Position numbers and translations under genes: made by a program. A stretch of DNA of 22,518 bases from positions 1 through 22,518 of the forward strand of contig JAZDFB010000072.1 in the NCBI GenBank assembly GCA_043808305.1. Reading direction: 5' to 3'. The notes beneath the pieces were generated by a model. That model was given only the letters and a program-made list of their open reading frames with translations. It did not search any database and was not told the origin of the DNA. This stretch comes from JBBAAP01 sp043808305 (GTDB taxonomy: Bacteria > Planctomycetota > MHYJ01 > JACQXL01). Below are positions 1 through 6,110 of this stretch, piece by piece. Position 1 is the stretch's first letter, and every line of letters starts with the position of its first letter.

Positions 1-50
1 AGTTACAGCTGAGGATACTCGGCAGCCCCGTGGTATACCGGGGTGTACCA

Positions 51-285
51 TAAGTCGCTTTGTTCCAACTGCCGAAGTATAATTCACTAACGTTCAAACT
101 GCTGGAGTATAACTCGTTGCCACTCGAACCGGCACTAATAACGTGGCAGGTCCCGCTGGAATAAGCGGGATAAGTGCCAGTCCCTAACAGATTCGCTTAG
201 CTCACTGCAAGCGGGAGGCAGTAGCTCTAATTCGCTTCACTCAAACTGGCACTAAATAACTCGCTTTGCTCGAACTGCCACTAAA
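51..285. repeat. Tandem array of degenerate 29-30 bp units
   Basis: Five clear units each begin TAA and end in a variant of CTGCCACTAA: 51-79, 80-109, 110-138, 228-256 and 257-285. A more degenerate stretch lies between 139 and 227. The middle of each unit is a variant of TCGCTTTGCTCGAAC. A nested palindrome is present: AGTGCCAGT at 173-181 pairs with ACTGGCACT at 245-253. The same unit recurs singly in many later spacers. Unit-to-unit divergence and the absence of unique spacers argue against CRISPR. I see no gene in 1-306. Confidence 0.75.
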
Positions 286-306
286 TGAAACCCCGTTTAT
301 CTTGAA

Positions 307-513
307 TTATCCATTAGATCGTTTTGCTTCTTGAGAGATTCTTTTAACATCAATCCCTTTGAGCCACCGCTTTCGGTCTTGAGTATAATTCCCCTTGCCG
401 GCTTCAAACTGCTGGAGAAAGCGAACCATTCCCACAGAACCTAAGGCTTTAACTAATACTTCTATGCCGATCTGTCTTAATTTTTCGGGCGGTATCATTG
501 TCTTGGTTGTCAT
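307..513 (-). CDS. Small putative antitoxin partner of PIN toxin
   Basis: A 68-residue protein encoded directly after the PIN-domain gene. The two overlap by ATGA (4 nt). I chose the ATG at 513 over an upstream in-frame ATG at 537 because it gives the ATGA overlap and has GGAGGT 9 nt upstream, inside the end of the PIN gene. The protein has an IPPEKLRQIGIEVLVKALG segment (residues 6-25) followed by a basic, Gln/Lys-rich C-terminal half. I recall small proteins of this type next to PIN genes but cannot name a Pfam family. An antitoxin role is inferred from size and translational coupling. The order is toxin first, the reverse of typical VapBC. Confidence 0.7.
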   Translation of the reverse strand: MTTKTMIPPEKLRQIGIEVLVKALGSVGMVRFLQQFEAGKGNYTQDRKRWLKGIDVKRISQEAKRSNG

Positions 514-956
514 TTTATTAACACCTCCATTAACCACTTTACCGGGTTTTCTACGCGGACTTTTAATATCCTGTTATTTCGTAATGCCCTGTTTGATAAT
601 TCATCGTCTGTCGTCAGGAAAATACCTGCCCTGGCGCTTTCCGCACAGGCAATATGCAGGGCATCAAAAGGAGCAAATCCCAGCCTTTCAAATTCTTCAG
701 CGCGATGCTCTATCTCTATATTAACCTCAACCTTGCTATGGGCAAGCTGAGATAATATCTCAACACGTTTTCGTCTTTCGCTGTCTGGAATATGAGCAAT
801 TTCGTTTTCTATTGCCTGGCTGTTTATGAGTTCCCATACCCTTCTCTGACACTGTTCTAAAATCACCAGAATCGCTTCCGATTCAAGATGGATGCGTTTT
901 TGCGTCTGGTCATCAAAAGGCCGATTTAGGCAGCAAACATCCAAATAAATTCTCAT
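510..956 (-). CDS. PIN-domain toxin (VapC-like ribonuclease)
   Basis: A 148-residue single-domain protein. PIN domains are Mg2+-dependent endoribonucleases, and VapC-type members cut tRNA or rRNA. The usual acidic residues are visible: Asp6 in the N-terminal strand (RIYLDVCCLNRPFDDQ), an internal Glu-rich helix, Asp98 in PFDALHIACA and the TTDDE motif near residues 115-119. The N-terminal NRPFDDQ signature belongs to a PIN subfamily common in environmental bacteria and archaea. It is the first gene of a two-gene operon with the 68-aa protein. A promoter lies so close to the ATG that the message may be almost leaderless. No truncation is seen. Confidence 0.88.
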   Translation of the reverse strand: MRIYLDVCCLNRPFDDQTQKRIHLESEAILVILEQCQRRVWELINSQAIENEIAHIPDSERRKRVEILSQLAHSKVEVNIEIEHRAEEFERLGFAPFDALHIACAESARAGIFLTTDDELSNRALRNNRILKVRVENPVKWLMEVLIK

Positions 957-963
957 TAGTCAT

Positions 964-991
964 ATATTATACCTTAAGGAAAAAGTGTCAA
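964..991 (-). promoter_or_regulatory. Promoter of the PIN operon
   Basis: On the minus strand TTGACA (986-991) is followed after 16 nt by TAATAT (964-969); a better TATAAT at 966-971 would leave only 14 nt. The ATG is at 956, so transcription would begin at or within a few bases of the start codon. This predicts a leaderless or near-leaderless mRNA. Confidence 0.6.
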
Positions 992-1060
992 GAGAAACCA
1001 ATGCCTATCACCCCATTATTTGGCATCTGCGCTTTTGTTTATTTTCATTAGCGAGAAATC

Positions 1061-1300
1061 TCATTTTTTCACCGGAATAGCCAGGATTTCATCGGTAGAT
1101 AATACGCTTGAGGCGTATGCAACCGCCGCCTTAATGTCGTCGCCGGTAAGGTTATTATAGTCTTCCAACACCTTATCAATAGAAATATACTGCGAAAGTT
1201 TCTTCAGGATAATTTCTACCGGTATGCGGGTGCCTTTAATCACGGGCTTCCCATACATTATTTTGGGGTTGATTTCTATGCGTTTTAACAGGTTGTTCAT
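1061..1300 (-). CDS. DUF433-family antitoxin, orphan
   Basis: A 79-residue protein with the DUF433 signature: INPKIMYGKPVIKGTRIPVE near the N-terminus, then a helical region ending in VLSTDEILAIPVKK. DUF433 proteins have a helix-turn-helix-like fold and usually precede a PIN-like DUF5615 toxin in the same operon, where they act as antitoxin and autoregulator. Here no such gene follows: only about 100 non-coding bases separate it from the PIN promoter. It is therefore an orphan or has lost its toxin. It has a strong Shine-Dalgarno (AGGAGG, about 8 nt upstream) and its own promoter. Confidence 0.85.
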   Translation of the reverse strand: MNNLLKRIEINPKIMYGKPVIKGTRIPVEIILKKLSQYISIDKVLEDYNNLTGDDIKAAVAYASSVLSTDEILAIPVKK

Positions 1301-1334
1301 GTTTTATCCTCCTTGTATCGTTGATTAATCTTTT

Positions 1335-1363
1335 TATTTAACCAATTCCCGGCGAAATGTCAA
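1335..1363 (-). promoter_or_regulatory. Promoter of the DUF433 gene (shared TA promoter type)
   Basis: TTGACA (1358-1363), a 17-nt spacer containing CGCCGGGAATT, then TAAATA (1335-1340) on the minus strand. The predicted start leaves a leader of about 28 nt that includes AGGAGG. The hexamers and the spacer core are nearly the same as upstream of the MNT genes at 4122 and 10251, which suggests common descent of the control region. Confidence 0.72.
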
Positions 1364-2075
1364 TCTTTTAGGCGCATTTAGCCCCATTTACTGTGGTTAT
1401 TGTTTTTGCCCCGTTAAGCTTTGCTTACGGGACCTAAGTGACACTAACTCGCAAGCTCGAAGTGTCACTAAGAGGATAACGTGCCAGTCCTTAAAGGGAG
1501 GCAGTAGCTCTAACTCATGGATTCGAACTGGCACTAACTGATTCTGCGGATTAATTAAACTAGAGGCTAAAATTGGCGTCTGCCAGCCGGAGCGAGGGAT
1601 GTTTTTTATCCTTATCGGAGACCAGCAGGTTCTTTACCGGCCAGTCTATCCCGATAGCCACAGATTTCACAGATTGTACAGTCATTATAAATTATAAACT
1701 ATGAGTTATTAATATCACAGCAAAGACAATAGACTATAGACCACAGACGAAAAGCTTCTTGTACGCCGATCCTACGGATTACTTCACCGTCCCACCCTGC
1801 GAAACCGCAGCCCCCCCGAAAGCATTCGGGAGAATAAATTCCGTCCCGATTACTTCGGGGCGGGATAAACTCCGACGCAAAGGTCACAGAGAATTCCTTA
1901 ATAATTAGTCTTTTCAACCTATATACTACCTATCTTAGAACCACTCCGAGTATACGAGTTATTTAGAGCCATTAGGAGTATACGACGTACTGGGTCTTAT
2001 CCCGACTATTTCGTCGGGAGTGGCCCTTAGATCCCGCGTATTTCCGCGGGACTACCTACTATCCTCTCCAAAAGA
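1364..2075. repeat. Repeat-filled spacer
   Basis: No convincing gene other than the rfbC remnant at 1560-1655. Hairpins include a perfect 9-bp stem, AGTGACACT (1437-1445) with AGTGTCACT (1461-1469), then GTGCCAGT (1481-1488) with ACTGGCAC (1527-1534), and AGAGCCATTA (1965-1974) with TACTGGGTCT (1988-1997). Phased CACAGAT repeats occur near 1657-1677. Short CCCGA/TCGGG hairpins occur near 1820-1865 and 2000-2050, and CTACTA-type tracts near 1920 and 2046. A 72-codon open frame at 1699-1917 on the minus strand is repeat-encoded and I do not call it. Confidence 0.7.
1560..1655 (-). pseudogene. rfbC: Remnant: 3' end of a second rfbC (C-terminus only)
   Basis: Minus-strand translation gives 31 residues plus a TAG stop, starting IGIDWPVKNLLVSDKDKKHP and ending SLRLADANFSL. 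This matches the C-terminus of the intact RfbC in this window (IGIEWPIKNPLVSDKDKKHP, then a different tail). At DNA level I count 55 matches in 63 aligned bases between 1594-1656 and 7606-7668. The match stops abruptly where a CCACAGATTTCACAGAT repeat begins, so the rest of the gene has been lost or replaced. The tail differs, so this is the end of a diverged paralogue and not a recent copy. Confidence 0.82.
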
Positions 2076-2294
2076 TTACATCTTCATCAGCCGGTCGACT
2101 ATTTTCCTGAACGGTTTGGCCCGGTGGTTGATGAATTCGTTGTAATGGGTGACAAATTCCAGGTAGTTGTCCGGCCCGGTTTTGGGATTCTTAAATGGGT
2201 TATGCCGCCCGGCCGATAATGCCCGCATATCTTTCCGCAACGCGCCGGGTCCGGCGAAAATAGCCATTTCATCTGCTTGTTTAATAGAAGTCAT
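2076..2294 (-). CDS. Small partner protein of NTase (putative TA component)
   Basis: A 72-residue protein whose ATG overlaps the stop of the upstream nucleotidyltransferase gene (ATGA at 2291-2294). It starts MTSIKQADEMAIFAGPGALR, has a central RHNPFKNP segment, and ends YNEFINHRAKPFRKIVDRLM. I recall similar small proteins with an EFINHRPKPF motif next to stand-alone nucleotidyltransferases, but I know of no established function. Translational coupling and pairing suggest a two-component TA-like module; which partner is toxic cannot be read from the sequence. Confidence 0.75.
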   Translation of the reverse strand: MTSIKQADEMAIFAGPGALRKDMRALSAGRHNPFKNPKTGPDNYLEFVTHYNEFINHRAKPFRKIVDRLMKM

Positions 2295-2836
2295 TTTCCG
2301 TAACTCTGATTTAGCTTTTTATATAATTCGACCATTTCGAACATACCAAAATACTTCTTTAACAGCTTCCAGTCAAGCTTATTTTTATGGAGCTCCATCA
2401 GCGCTTCTATATCAGGCAGGTCCTGTTTTTTACGGCCGGGGTCGTTATTTATGGCCTGCAGTTTCAGCCCGATGATGTCTTCGGGCTTCAATACCCTGAT
2501 TTTAAGCGCTCCGTTGAATATCTCTTTCTTGCCGGCCCGCTTGAGCATCCCCAGGCTGACCGGTCGGAAGGCATACAGGAAATCCACCTCGCCAAAAACA
2601 TTCAAAGGCGAAACGTATTGGGCCACGTTCTCGGTCCGGAAACGGCACTGGTAGCCGAGTTTTTTCATAATAGCGTCAATTTGGGCCAGGTCGTCCCGGT
2701 CGGCCAGGAAATCTATGTCCACAGTGGACCGCCCGGCGCCCCACAAGCCCATGGCAAATCCGCCTATCAGGGCGTATCTGACCCCGGACCGGTCAAAGGC
2801 GGCCAGCAGTTTCTGAAATACTAATTTGAAGTCCAT
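2291..2836 (-). CDS. Nucleotidyltransferase, AbiEii/AbiGii-like (MNT fold)
   Basis: A 181-residue stand-alone nucleotidyltransferase. The active-site pattern is clear: GG at 25-26, then RSTVDIDF with Asp40 and Asp42, and a third acid at Asp85 in GEVDFLYAF. A conserved KPEDIIGLKLQAINNDP segment (residues 117-133) with DLPDIEAL follows, typical of this group. Such enzymes transfer NMP to RNA or protein targets, and AbiEii/MenA relatives modify tRNA. It is the first gene of a two-gene operon with the 72-aa protein. Its upstream region is made of repeats and I see no strong promoter. Confidence 0.83.
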   Translation of the reverse strand: MDFKLVFQKLLAAFDRSGVRYALIGGFAMGLWGAGRSTVDIDFLADRDDLAQIDAIMKKLGYQCRFRTENVAQYVSPLNVFGEVDFLYAFRPVSLGMLKRAGKKEIFNGALKIRVLKPEDIIGLKLQAINNDPGRKKQDLPDIEALMELHKNKLDWKLLKKYFGMFEMVELYKKLNQSYGK

Positions 2837-2996
2837 AGTTAACGTTCACCGCTTACCCACTGAAGACACTGAGAACACGGAGAATTCCTTTTTACCACGA
2901 AAATACGAAAGCACTAAAAGCTCCTTTTGTACGCTGATCCCGCAGAAACCACAGATTAACACGGATAAGTTGCAAGTCCTGCCGGCCGGTCAAAAT
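2837..2996. repeat. Phased CCACTGA / CCACAGAT repeats
   Basis: This 160-bp spacer consists of roughly 10-bp phased repeats: CCACTGAAGACACTGAGAAC near 2857-2876, CCACGAAAATACGAAAG near 2896, and CCACAGATTAACACGGAT near 2950. The tract CTTTTGTACGCTGATC (2923-2938) recurs in variant form near 1751 and 4239. No gene seen. Confidence 0.65.
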
Positions 2997-3416
2997 CTAT
3001 AGCCCGGAGAATTTGATTATCTCTTTTAAATACCGGTTCAGGCTGTTTAGTTCTTTAGTCAGTATTTTGTGGACAATGGCCATATCCACCCTCTGGTATT
3101 CGTGGATGATGATATTCCTTAGGCCGACCATCCGGCGCATAAATTCCGATGTTTTCGGAGTTATTACTTTGTGCTGGTTCAGAACGCGGAATGCCTCCGC
3201 CTGCGTCCCGGGAACTTCCCAAGAGTTGTCCGAGATTATATGGTTGGCTATATCTATACAGCCCTGTATGGCTAACTGAAGGTTGTGCATTACAATATCG
3301 TGAATATCCAGGTTTTCCTGCAGTAAGGCCAGTTTTACGCCTTTGCGCTGGTTGAGCCGGTCCAGCGACCTTTGGATAAAAGCTATCTTGCCGGAAAGCA
3401 CGTTTCGGTTAACCAT
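2997..3416 (-). CDS. hepT: HEPN-domain toxin, HepT-like
   Basis: A 139-residue all-helical HEPN protein carrying the RX4HXY motif as RNIIIHEY (Arg100, His105, Tyr107). In HepT this motif is the RNase active site, and the Tyr is the residue that MntA-type antitoxins AMPylate. Its start overlaps the stop of the preceding MNT gene by one base (TAATG), so translation is coupled. It is the third gene of an operon with two MNT genes, an unusual set. No truncation is seen. The symbol is used by analogy with characterised MntA-HepT pairs. Confidence 0.86.
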   Translation of the reverse strand: MVNRNVLSGKIAFIQRSLDRLNQRKGVKLALLQENLDIHDIVMHNLQLAIQGCIDIANHIISDNSWEVPGTQAEAFRVLNQHKVITPKTSEFMRRMVGLRNIIIHEYQRVDMAIVHKILTKELNSLNRYLKEIIKFSGL

Positions 3417-3832
3417 TATGACCTCATTATCATTTTTATGGCTGATTTGTGGTACATTCTTAAAATCGGCTGGTAATCGTAATACTCGCCCAGGGATTCG
3501 GCCATTATGCCGCGGCTGATGGCGGGCGTTTTTTCAAATATGATTTTGCCGGTCCGGTATATTTCGTATTTTAATAGGGTATCGGCGTTATTAAGGATGA
3601 TTACATCCACCTCACGGCCTAATAATGCGCCCAGCTCCAACGACAAATTTATCCTTAGTTCCGGTGAAACCCGGCCGATTCCGGACGGGTCTATCAGCAC
3701 CGCCAGGTCAATATCGCTGAAACGGTTATCTTTGCCGGACACGGCCGAGCCGAAAAGGTATGCGGCAATTACCTTTGGCCGCTGTTTTTCCAGCACGCCC
3801 TGAATTCTATTAGTGATTTCCTGCGTTTTCAT
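3416..3832 (-). CDS. mntA: Minimal nucleotidyltransferase, MntA-like antitoxin
   Basis: A 138-residue MNT-fold protein. The signature is AYLFGSAVSGKDNRFSDIDL: Gly-Ser at 28-29, Asp40 and Asp42, with a third acid at Asp76 in REVDVIIL. MntA proteins neutralise HEPN toxins by adding AMP groups to the toxin's Tyr. It lies directly before the HEPN gene and is the likely cognate antitoxin. Its own ATG overlaps the stop of a second MNT gene upstream (ATGA at 3829-3832). At 138 residues it matches the longer MNT class paired with HepT and not the roughly 100-aa class. Confidence 0.85.
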   Translation of the reverse strand: MKTQEITNRIQGVLEKQRPKVIAAYLFGSAVSGKDNRFSDIDLAVLIDPSGIGRVSPELRINLSLELGALLGREVDVIILNNADTLLKYEIYRTGKIIFEKTPAISRGIMAESLGEYYDYQPILRMYHKSAIKMIMRS

Positions 3833-4122
3833 AAATATACCACTTCCCGCAAGATTTGCCGGCCGATAAACGGTTTTAATGCCCTTTTGAGCACCAAGTC
3901 TACCTTGACGCCTAAGAAACCGCTTAGGTATTCTTCCAATCCCATAAATTCGAATAAACTTGGGGTTTTATTGAACTCTATCAGCACGTCCAGGTCGCTC
4001 TTTGGGCGCTGTTGGTTGCGGGCATATGAGCCGAATATGCCTATTTTTTTGACGCCGTACCTGGACCGAATCTCAGGTTCGTGCCGCTTGAGCGCGTTTT
4101 TTATGTCTTTCAGGGTTTTCAT
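3829..4122 (-). CDS. Second minimal nucleotidyltransferase heading MNT-MNT-HEPN operon
   Basis: A 97-residue MNT protein with KIGIFGSYARNQQRPKSDLD (Gly-Ser 31-32, Asp43, Asp45) and Asp75 in KVDLVL, so the catalytic triad is complete. Its first 47 codons and its upstream promoter are nearly identical to the MNT gene at 9958-10251, but the C-terminal half differs sharply. At 9958 the MNT is followed by a 116-aa DUF86 HEPN partner. Here that partner is absent and a different MNT-HEPN pair follows by ATGA overlap. It is either an antitoxin that lost its toxin or a real third component. Confidence 0.85.
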   Translation of the reverse strand: MKTLKDIKNALKRHEPEIRSRYGVKKIGIFGSYARNQQRPKSDLDVLIEFNKTPSLFEFMGLEEYLSGFLGVKVDLVLKRALKPFIGRQILREVVYL

Positions 4123-4132
4123 AATACCTTGT

Positions 4133-4161
4133 TATTTAGCTAATTCCCGGCGGGTTGTCAA
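4133..4161 (-). promoter_or_regulatory. Promoter of the MNT-MNT-HEPN operon (shared TA promoter type)
   Basis: TTGACA (4156-4161), a 17-nt spacer with CGCCGGGAATTAGC, then TAAATA (4133-4138) on the minus strand. The ATG is at 4122, giving a leader of only a few bases. The segment, including CCTAAAATA just upstream of the -35, matches the promoters at 1335-1363 and 10261-10289. Confidence 0.72.
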
Positions 4162-4170
4162 TATTTTAGG

Positions 4171-4314
4171 AGAATCAAGCCATAGCCACGGATTTCACAG
4201 ATTATTTAAATTCAACCACGAATTAACGCGAATAACTTCTTTTGTACGCAGATTAAACGGATTTATCGGATAATTTTTACTCCTTTGCTTTAGATATCAC
4301 CTACATACTACCTA
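4171..4314. repeat. CCACGGAT/CCACGAAT repeats and CTACTA tract
   Basis: Phased repeats CCACGGATTTCACAGATT (4184-4201) and CCACGAATTAACGCGAAT (4215-4232) are followed by a CTACTA-rich tract from about 4300 that runs into the stop codon of the AbiEii gene at 4315-4317. No gene seen. Confidence 0.65.
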
Positions 4315-4992
4315 CTATCTACTATCTGCTATATTAATCATTTCCATCAGCGCCATTTTTAGCACCTTGAAATTGGCGGTTTTATAGTATGGGCGCTGGT
4401 CGGACTCCAGCAGGGAGCCGAGTTTGACGGCGTAATCGTTCGGTTTCAGCGTGTCTATGACTTTTAATATCCGGCCGGCGGTCTCCCGGCTGGTTTGAAG
4501 TTTGACGCCTTTTTTCAGCAGGAATTCGATGTCAAAGGCATCTCGGATTTCTTTGCGGTCGAGGAATGCCGCGATTTTAGACTGCATCATATCATCAAGC
4601 GATACGGCCCGGACCGGCACCTGGATGTCGGCATAACGGCTGTAGGCGATGGACGATTCGGTCTTGATGTCTTTTTTCTCTTTGCGCACCTCTATTTTTA
4701 AACTGCGCGGGAAGTCCTTTGATTTGAGCTCCAGCAGAATGGTGTAGAATTTGTTCCGGCTGTCTTTCAGGGTGTAAGCTCCACCCAGGCACTCTTTAAG
4801 ATTTTTGTATAGCCCGGCCCGGTCAAGGTCACGAACAATCCAGAAATCAAGGTCTACGGAAAATCGGTTTAACCCGAAACACAGCCTGAGCATGGTCCCG
4901 CCGCCAAAGGCAAGGTTGCCCAACAACCGGGCGCTGTTGAGTTTGTCCAGCACCTCCATCTCAAACCGTTCCTGCTTGATTAAGTCTTGCAT
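4315..4992 (-). CDS. abiEii: AbiEii-family nucleotidyltransferase toxin
   Basis: A 225-residue protein of the AbiEii/AbiGii toxin family. Motif I reads AFGGGTMLRLCFGLNRFSVD with Gly-Gly-Thr 31-33, followed by Leu-Asp-Phe, so the catalytic acids are Asp47 and Asp49. The later VSLDDMMQSKIAAFLDRKEI and RDAFDIEFL segments carry the Lys139 and Asp151-region motifs. AbiEii/MenT enzymes block growth by modifying tRNA acceptor ends with nucleotides, and AbiE is a phage-abortive-infection TA system. It follows the AbiEi gene, separated by 104 bp of repeats where most abiE operons have a short gap or overlap. The last codons lie in a CTACTA-type repeat. Length is at the short end for the family. Confidence 0.87.
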   Translation of the reverse strand: MQDLIKQERFEMEVLDKLNSARLLGNLAFGGGTMLRLCFGLNRFSVDLDFWIVRDLDRAGLYKNLKECLGGAYTLKDSRNKFYTILLELKSKDFPRSLKIEVRKEKKDIKTESSIAYSRYADIQVPVRAVSLDDMMQSKIAAFLDRKEIRDAFDIEFLLKKGVKLQTSRETAGRILKVIDTLKPNDYAVKLGSLLESDQRPYYKTANFKVLKMALMEMINIADSR

Positions 4993-5096
4993 ATTGTCCC
5001 CTTTTTATTAACCACGAATACACACAAATCAACACGAACCTTTGTAACTCTGAGCCTTTTCCTTTCCCCTACCTACTATATACTACATACTAACTA
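4993..5096. repeat. Repeats separating abiEi and abiEii
   Basis: Contains CCACGAATACACACAAATC (5012-5030), a short CTCTGAGCC segment, and a CTACTATATACTACATACTA tract (5071-5090) abutting the abiEi stop codon. No promoter is obvious, so abiEii is probably read through from abiEi. Confidence 0.6.
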
Positions 5097-5714
5097 TTAT
5101 CGTACCCCTCCACGGCTATTATTTCTTCTGTCAGTCAATAGCTTGTTAATCGCCGATTGCGTCCGGAGCGGAAATCTCCCGGCAATCCGCTTTAGTTCTT
5201 TTATGTTTAACCGGCCTAATGACAGCGAATCCAGGTCCGGACGGTATTTGCCGATGGAATAAAGATAGAGCGTGTCGGCCAGCGCTTTTTCCGGCGTAGC
5301 GATAAAGATGCCATCTTTTTTGACAAATCCGAAGTAAAGCCGTTTTTGCAGTTTGTAGTAGTTAAAGGCAACGCCTTTGATGTCATATTTAACAGAACGC
5401 TTGAGCGCGGCGCTTTCCGTGAAATTGCGCTGGACCTGGGTGGTCATATCATAAATCCCCAAGGCGGTCATAAATGAGATATAAGACGGCACCTGGAGGA
5501 AATTGGCGGCCTTTAAAATCTCTTGGGGCGATGCATCAGCCCATTTCTGGGAAAGGGCGTAGATATTATTTTTAAGCCGGGTGAATATGCCGTTTTTTAC
5601 GTATCGGCTGCAAAGAACCCTGATTGATGCGGGCTTTATGCCTAAAACTCTTTGGAGTTGGTCCGGGGTAAAATACGCTTTTGACTGCAACGACAACAAT
5701 TTTGTGTAATTCAT
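5097..5714 (-). CDS. abiEi: AbiEi-family antitoxin / autorepressor
   Basis: A 205-residue protein. Residues 1-60 form a winged-helix region (YFTPDQLQRVLGIKPASIRV, then GIFTRLKNNIYAL), the DNA-binding half of AbiEi antitoxins. The C-terminal half carries the TPEKALADTLYLY motif (about residues 140-152), typical of the family. AbiEi proteins repress their own operon through inverted repeats in the promoter and neutralise AbiEii. It is the first gene of the pair. The promoter upstream holds a clean interrupted palindrome where such a repressor could bind. The very C-terminus (RRNNSRGGVR) lies next to a repeat and may be locally altered. Confidence 0.87.
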   Translation of the reverse strand: MNYTKLLSLQSKAYFTPDQLQRVLGIKPASIRVLCSRYVKNGIFTRLKNNIYALSQKWADASPQEILKAANFLQVPSYISFMTALGIYDMTTQVQRNFTESAALKRSVKYDIKGVAFNYYKLQKRLYFGFVKKDGIFIATPEKALADTLYLYSIGKYRPDLDSLSLGRLNIKELKRIAGRFPLRTQSAINKLLTDRRNNSRGGVR

Positions 5715-5767
5715 GCTGACCCGCTTTTTTTACACTTATTCGTGATAATTCTGGTAAGCATACTTAA

Positions 5768-5810
5768 TTAACATTTTTGTTAACTATATATGTTTAGTAA
5801 AATATGTCAA
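5768..5810 (-). promoter_or_regulatory. abiE promoter with candidate AbiEi operator
   Basis: TTGACA (5805-5810), a 16-nt spacer, then TATAGT (5783-5788) on the minus strand. A perfect interrupted palindrome TTAACATTTTTGTTAA (5768-5783) overlaps the edge of the -10 and the start site, a good place for autorepression. The leader to the ATG at 5714 is about 60 nt. AbiEi binding is inferred from family behaviour. Confidence 0.66.
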
Positions 5811-5830
5811 GAAAAACTGAAGCAAGCGGG

Positions 5831-6001
5831 TTAAGCTGATTCTACTAATAATTTTCGTTTAGCCACAGAGACCACAGAGCGCTTCCACGCTTCATACTCC
5901 TTATTTGTCATACCACGTTTCTTTGCGCCATTCATTTTATGTGGCTTGCATAAGAGACACCCACTTCTGGCATTCTTTGGTTTGCCTCGCTTATGATTCA
6001 T
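5831..6001 (-). CDS. Small conserved CxxC protein
   Basis: A 56-residue basic protein starting MNHKRGKPKNARSGCLLCKP and continuing HKMNGAKKR. The SGCLLCKPHKxNGAKK core (residues 13-28) matches a family of small bacterial proteins of unknown role that I recall with the pattern KNxRAGCLxCKPHK. The CxxC suggests metal or nucleic-acid binding. It has a strong Shine-Dalgarno (GGGAGG, 9 nt upstream) inside the preceding mini-gene and overlaps it by 11 nt. Its last 16 or so codons are encoded by an ACCACAGAG-type repeat (5861-5880), so the native C-terminus was probably replaced by repeat insertion. Confidence 0.72.
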   Translation of the reverse strand: MNHKRGKPKNARSGCLLCKPHKMNGAKKRGMTNKEYEAWKRSVVSVAKRKLLVESA

Positions 6002-6110
6002 TTTCTGGAACCTCCCATATATCCTTCATAGCATATTCCACCGTATCGCTATCGTCTTTCAGCGGGAGTATCTGTCCCTCCATCTCACAGTTTAACCCTG
6101 ACTTATTCAT
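5991..6110 (-). CDS. 39-aa mini-gene upstream of the CxxC protein
   Basis: An open frame of 39 codons starting MNKSGLNCEMEGQILPLKDD and ending DIWEVPENES; the protein is very acidic, in contrast to its basic neighbour. It overlaps the next gene by 11 nt and supplies that gene's Shine-Dalgarno. I do not recognise a family. An acidic/basic pair in one transcript is compatible with a TA-like or complex-forming pair, but nothing shows it directly. Its own ribosome site is weak. Confidence 0.5.
   Translation of the reverse strand: MNKSGLNCEMEGQILPLKDDSDTVEYAMKDIWEVPENES

Noticed and set aside
51..285. Possible CRISPR array
   Set aside because: Units follow each other directly without unique spacers, differ from each other at many positions, and no cas gene is nearby.
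1699..1917. 72-codon minus-strand open frame
   Set aside because: It is made of dispersed repeat and CCCGA/TCGGG hairpin sequence, has no ribosome site and resembles no protein.
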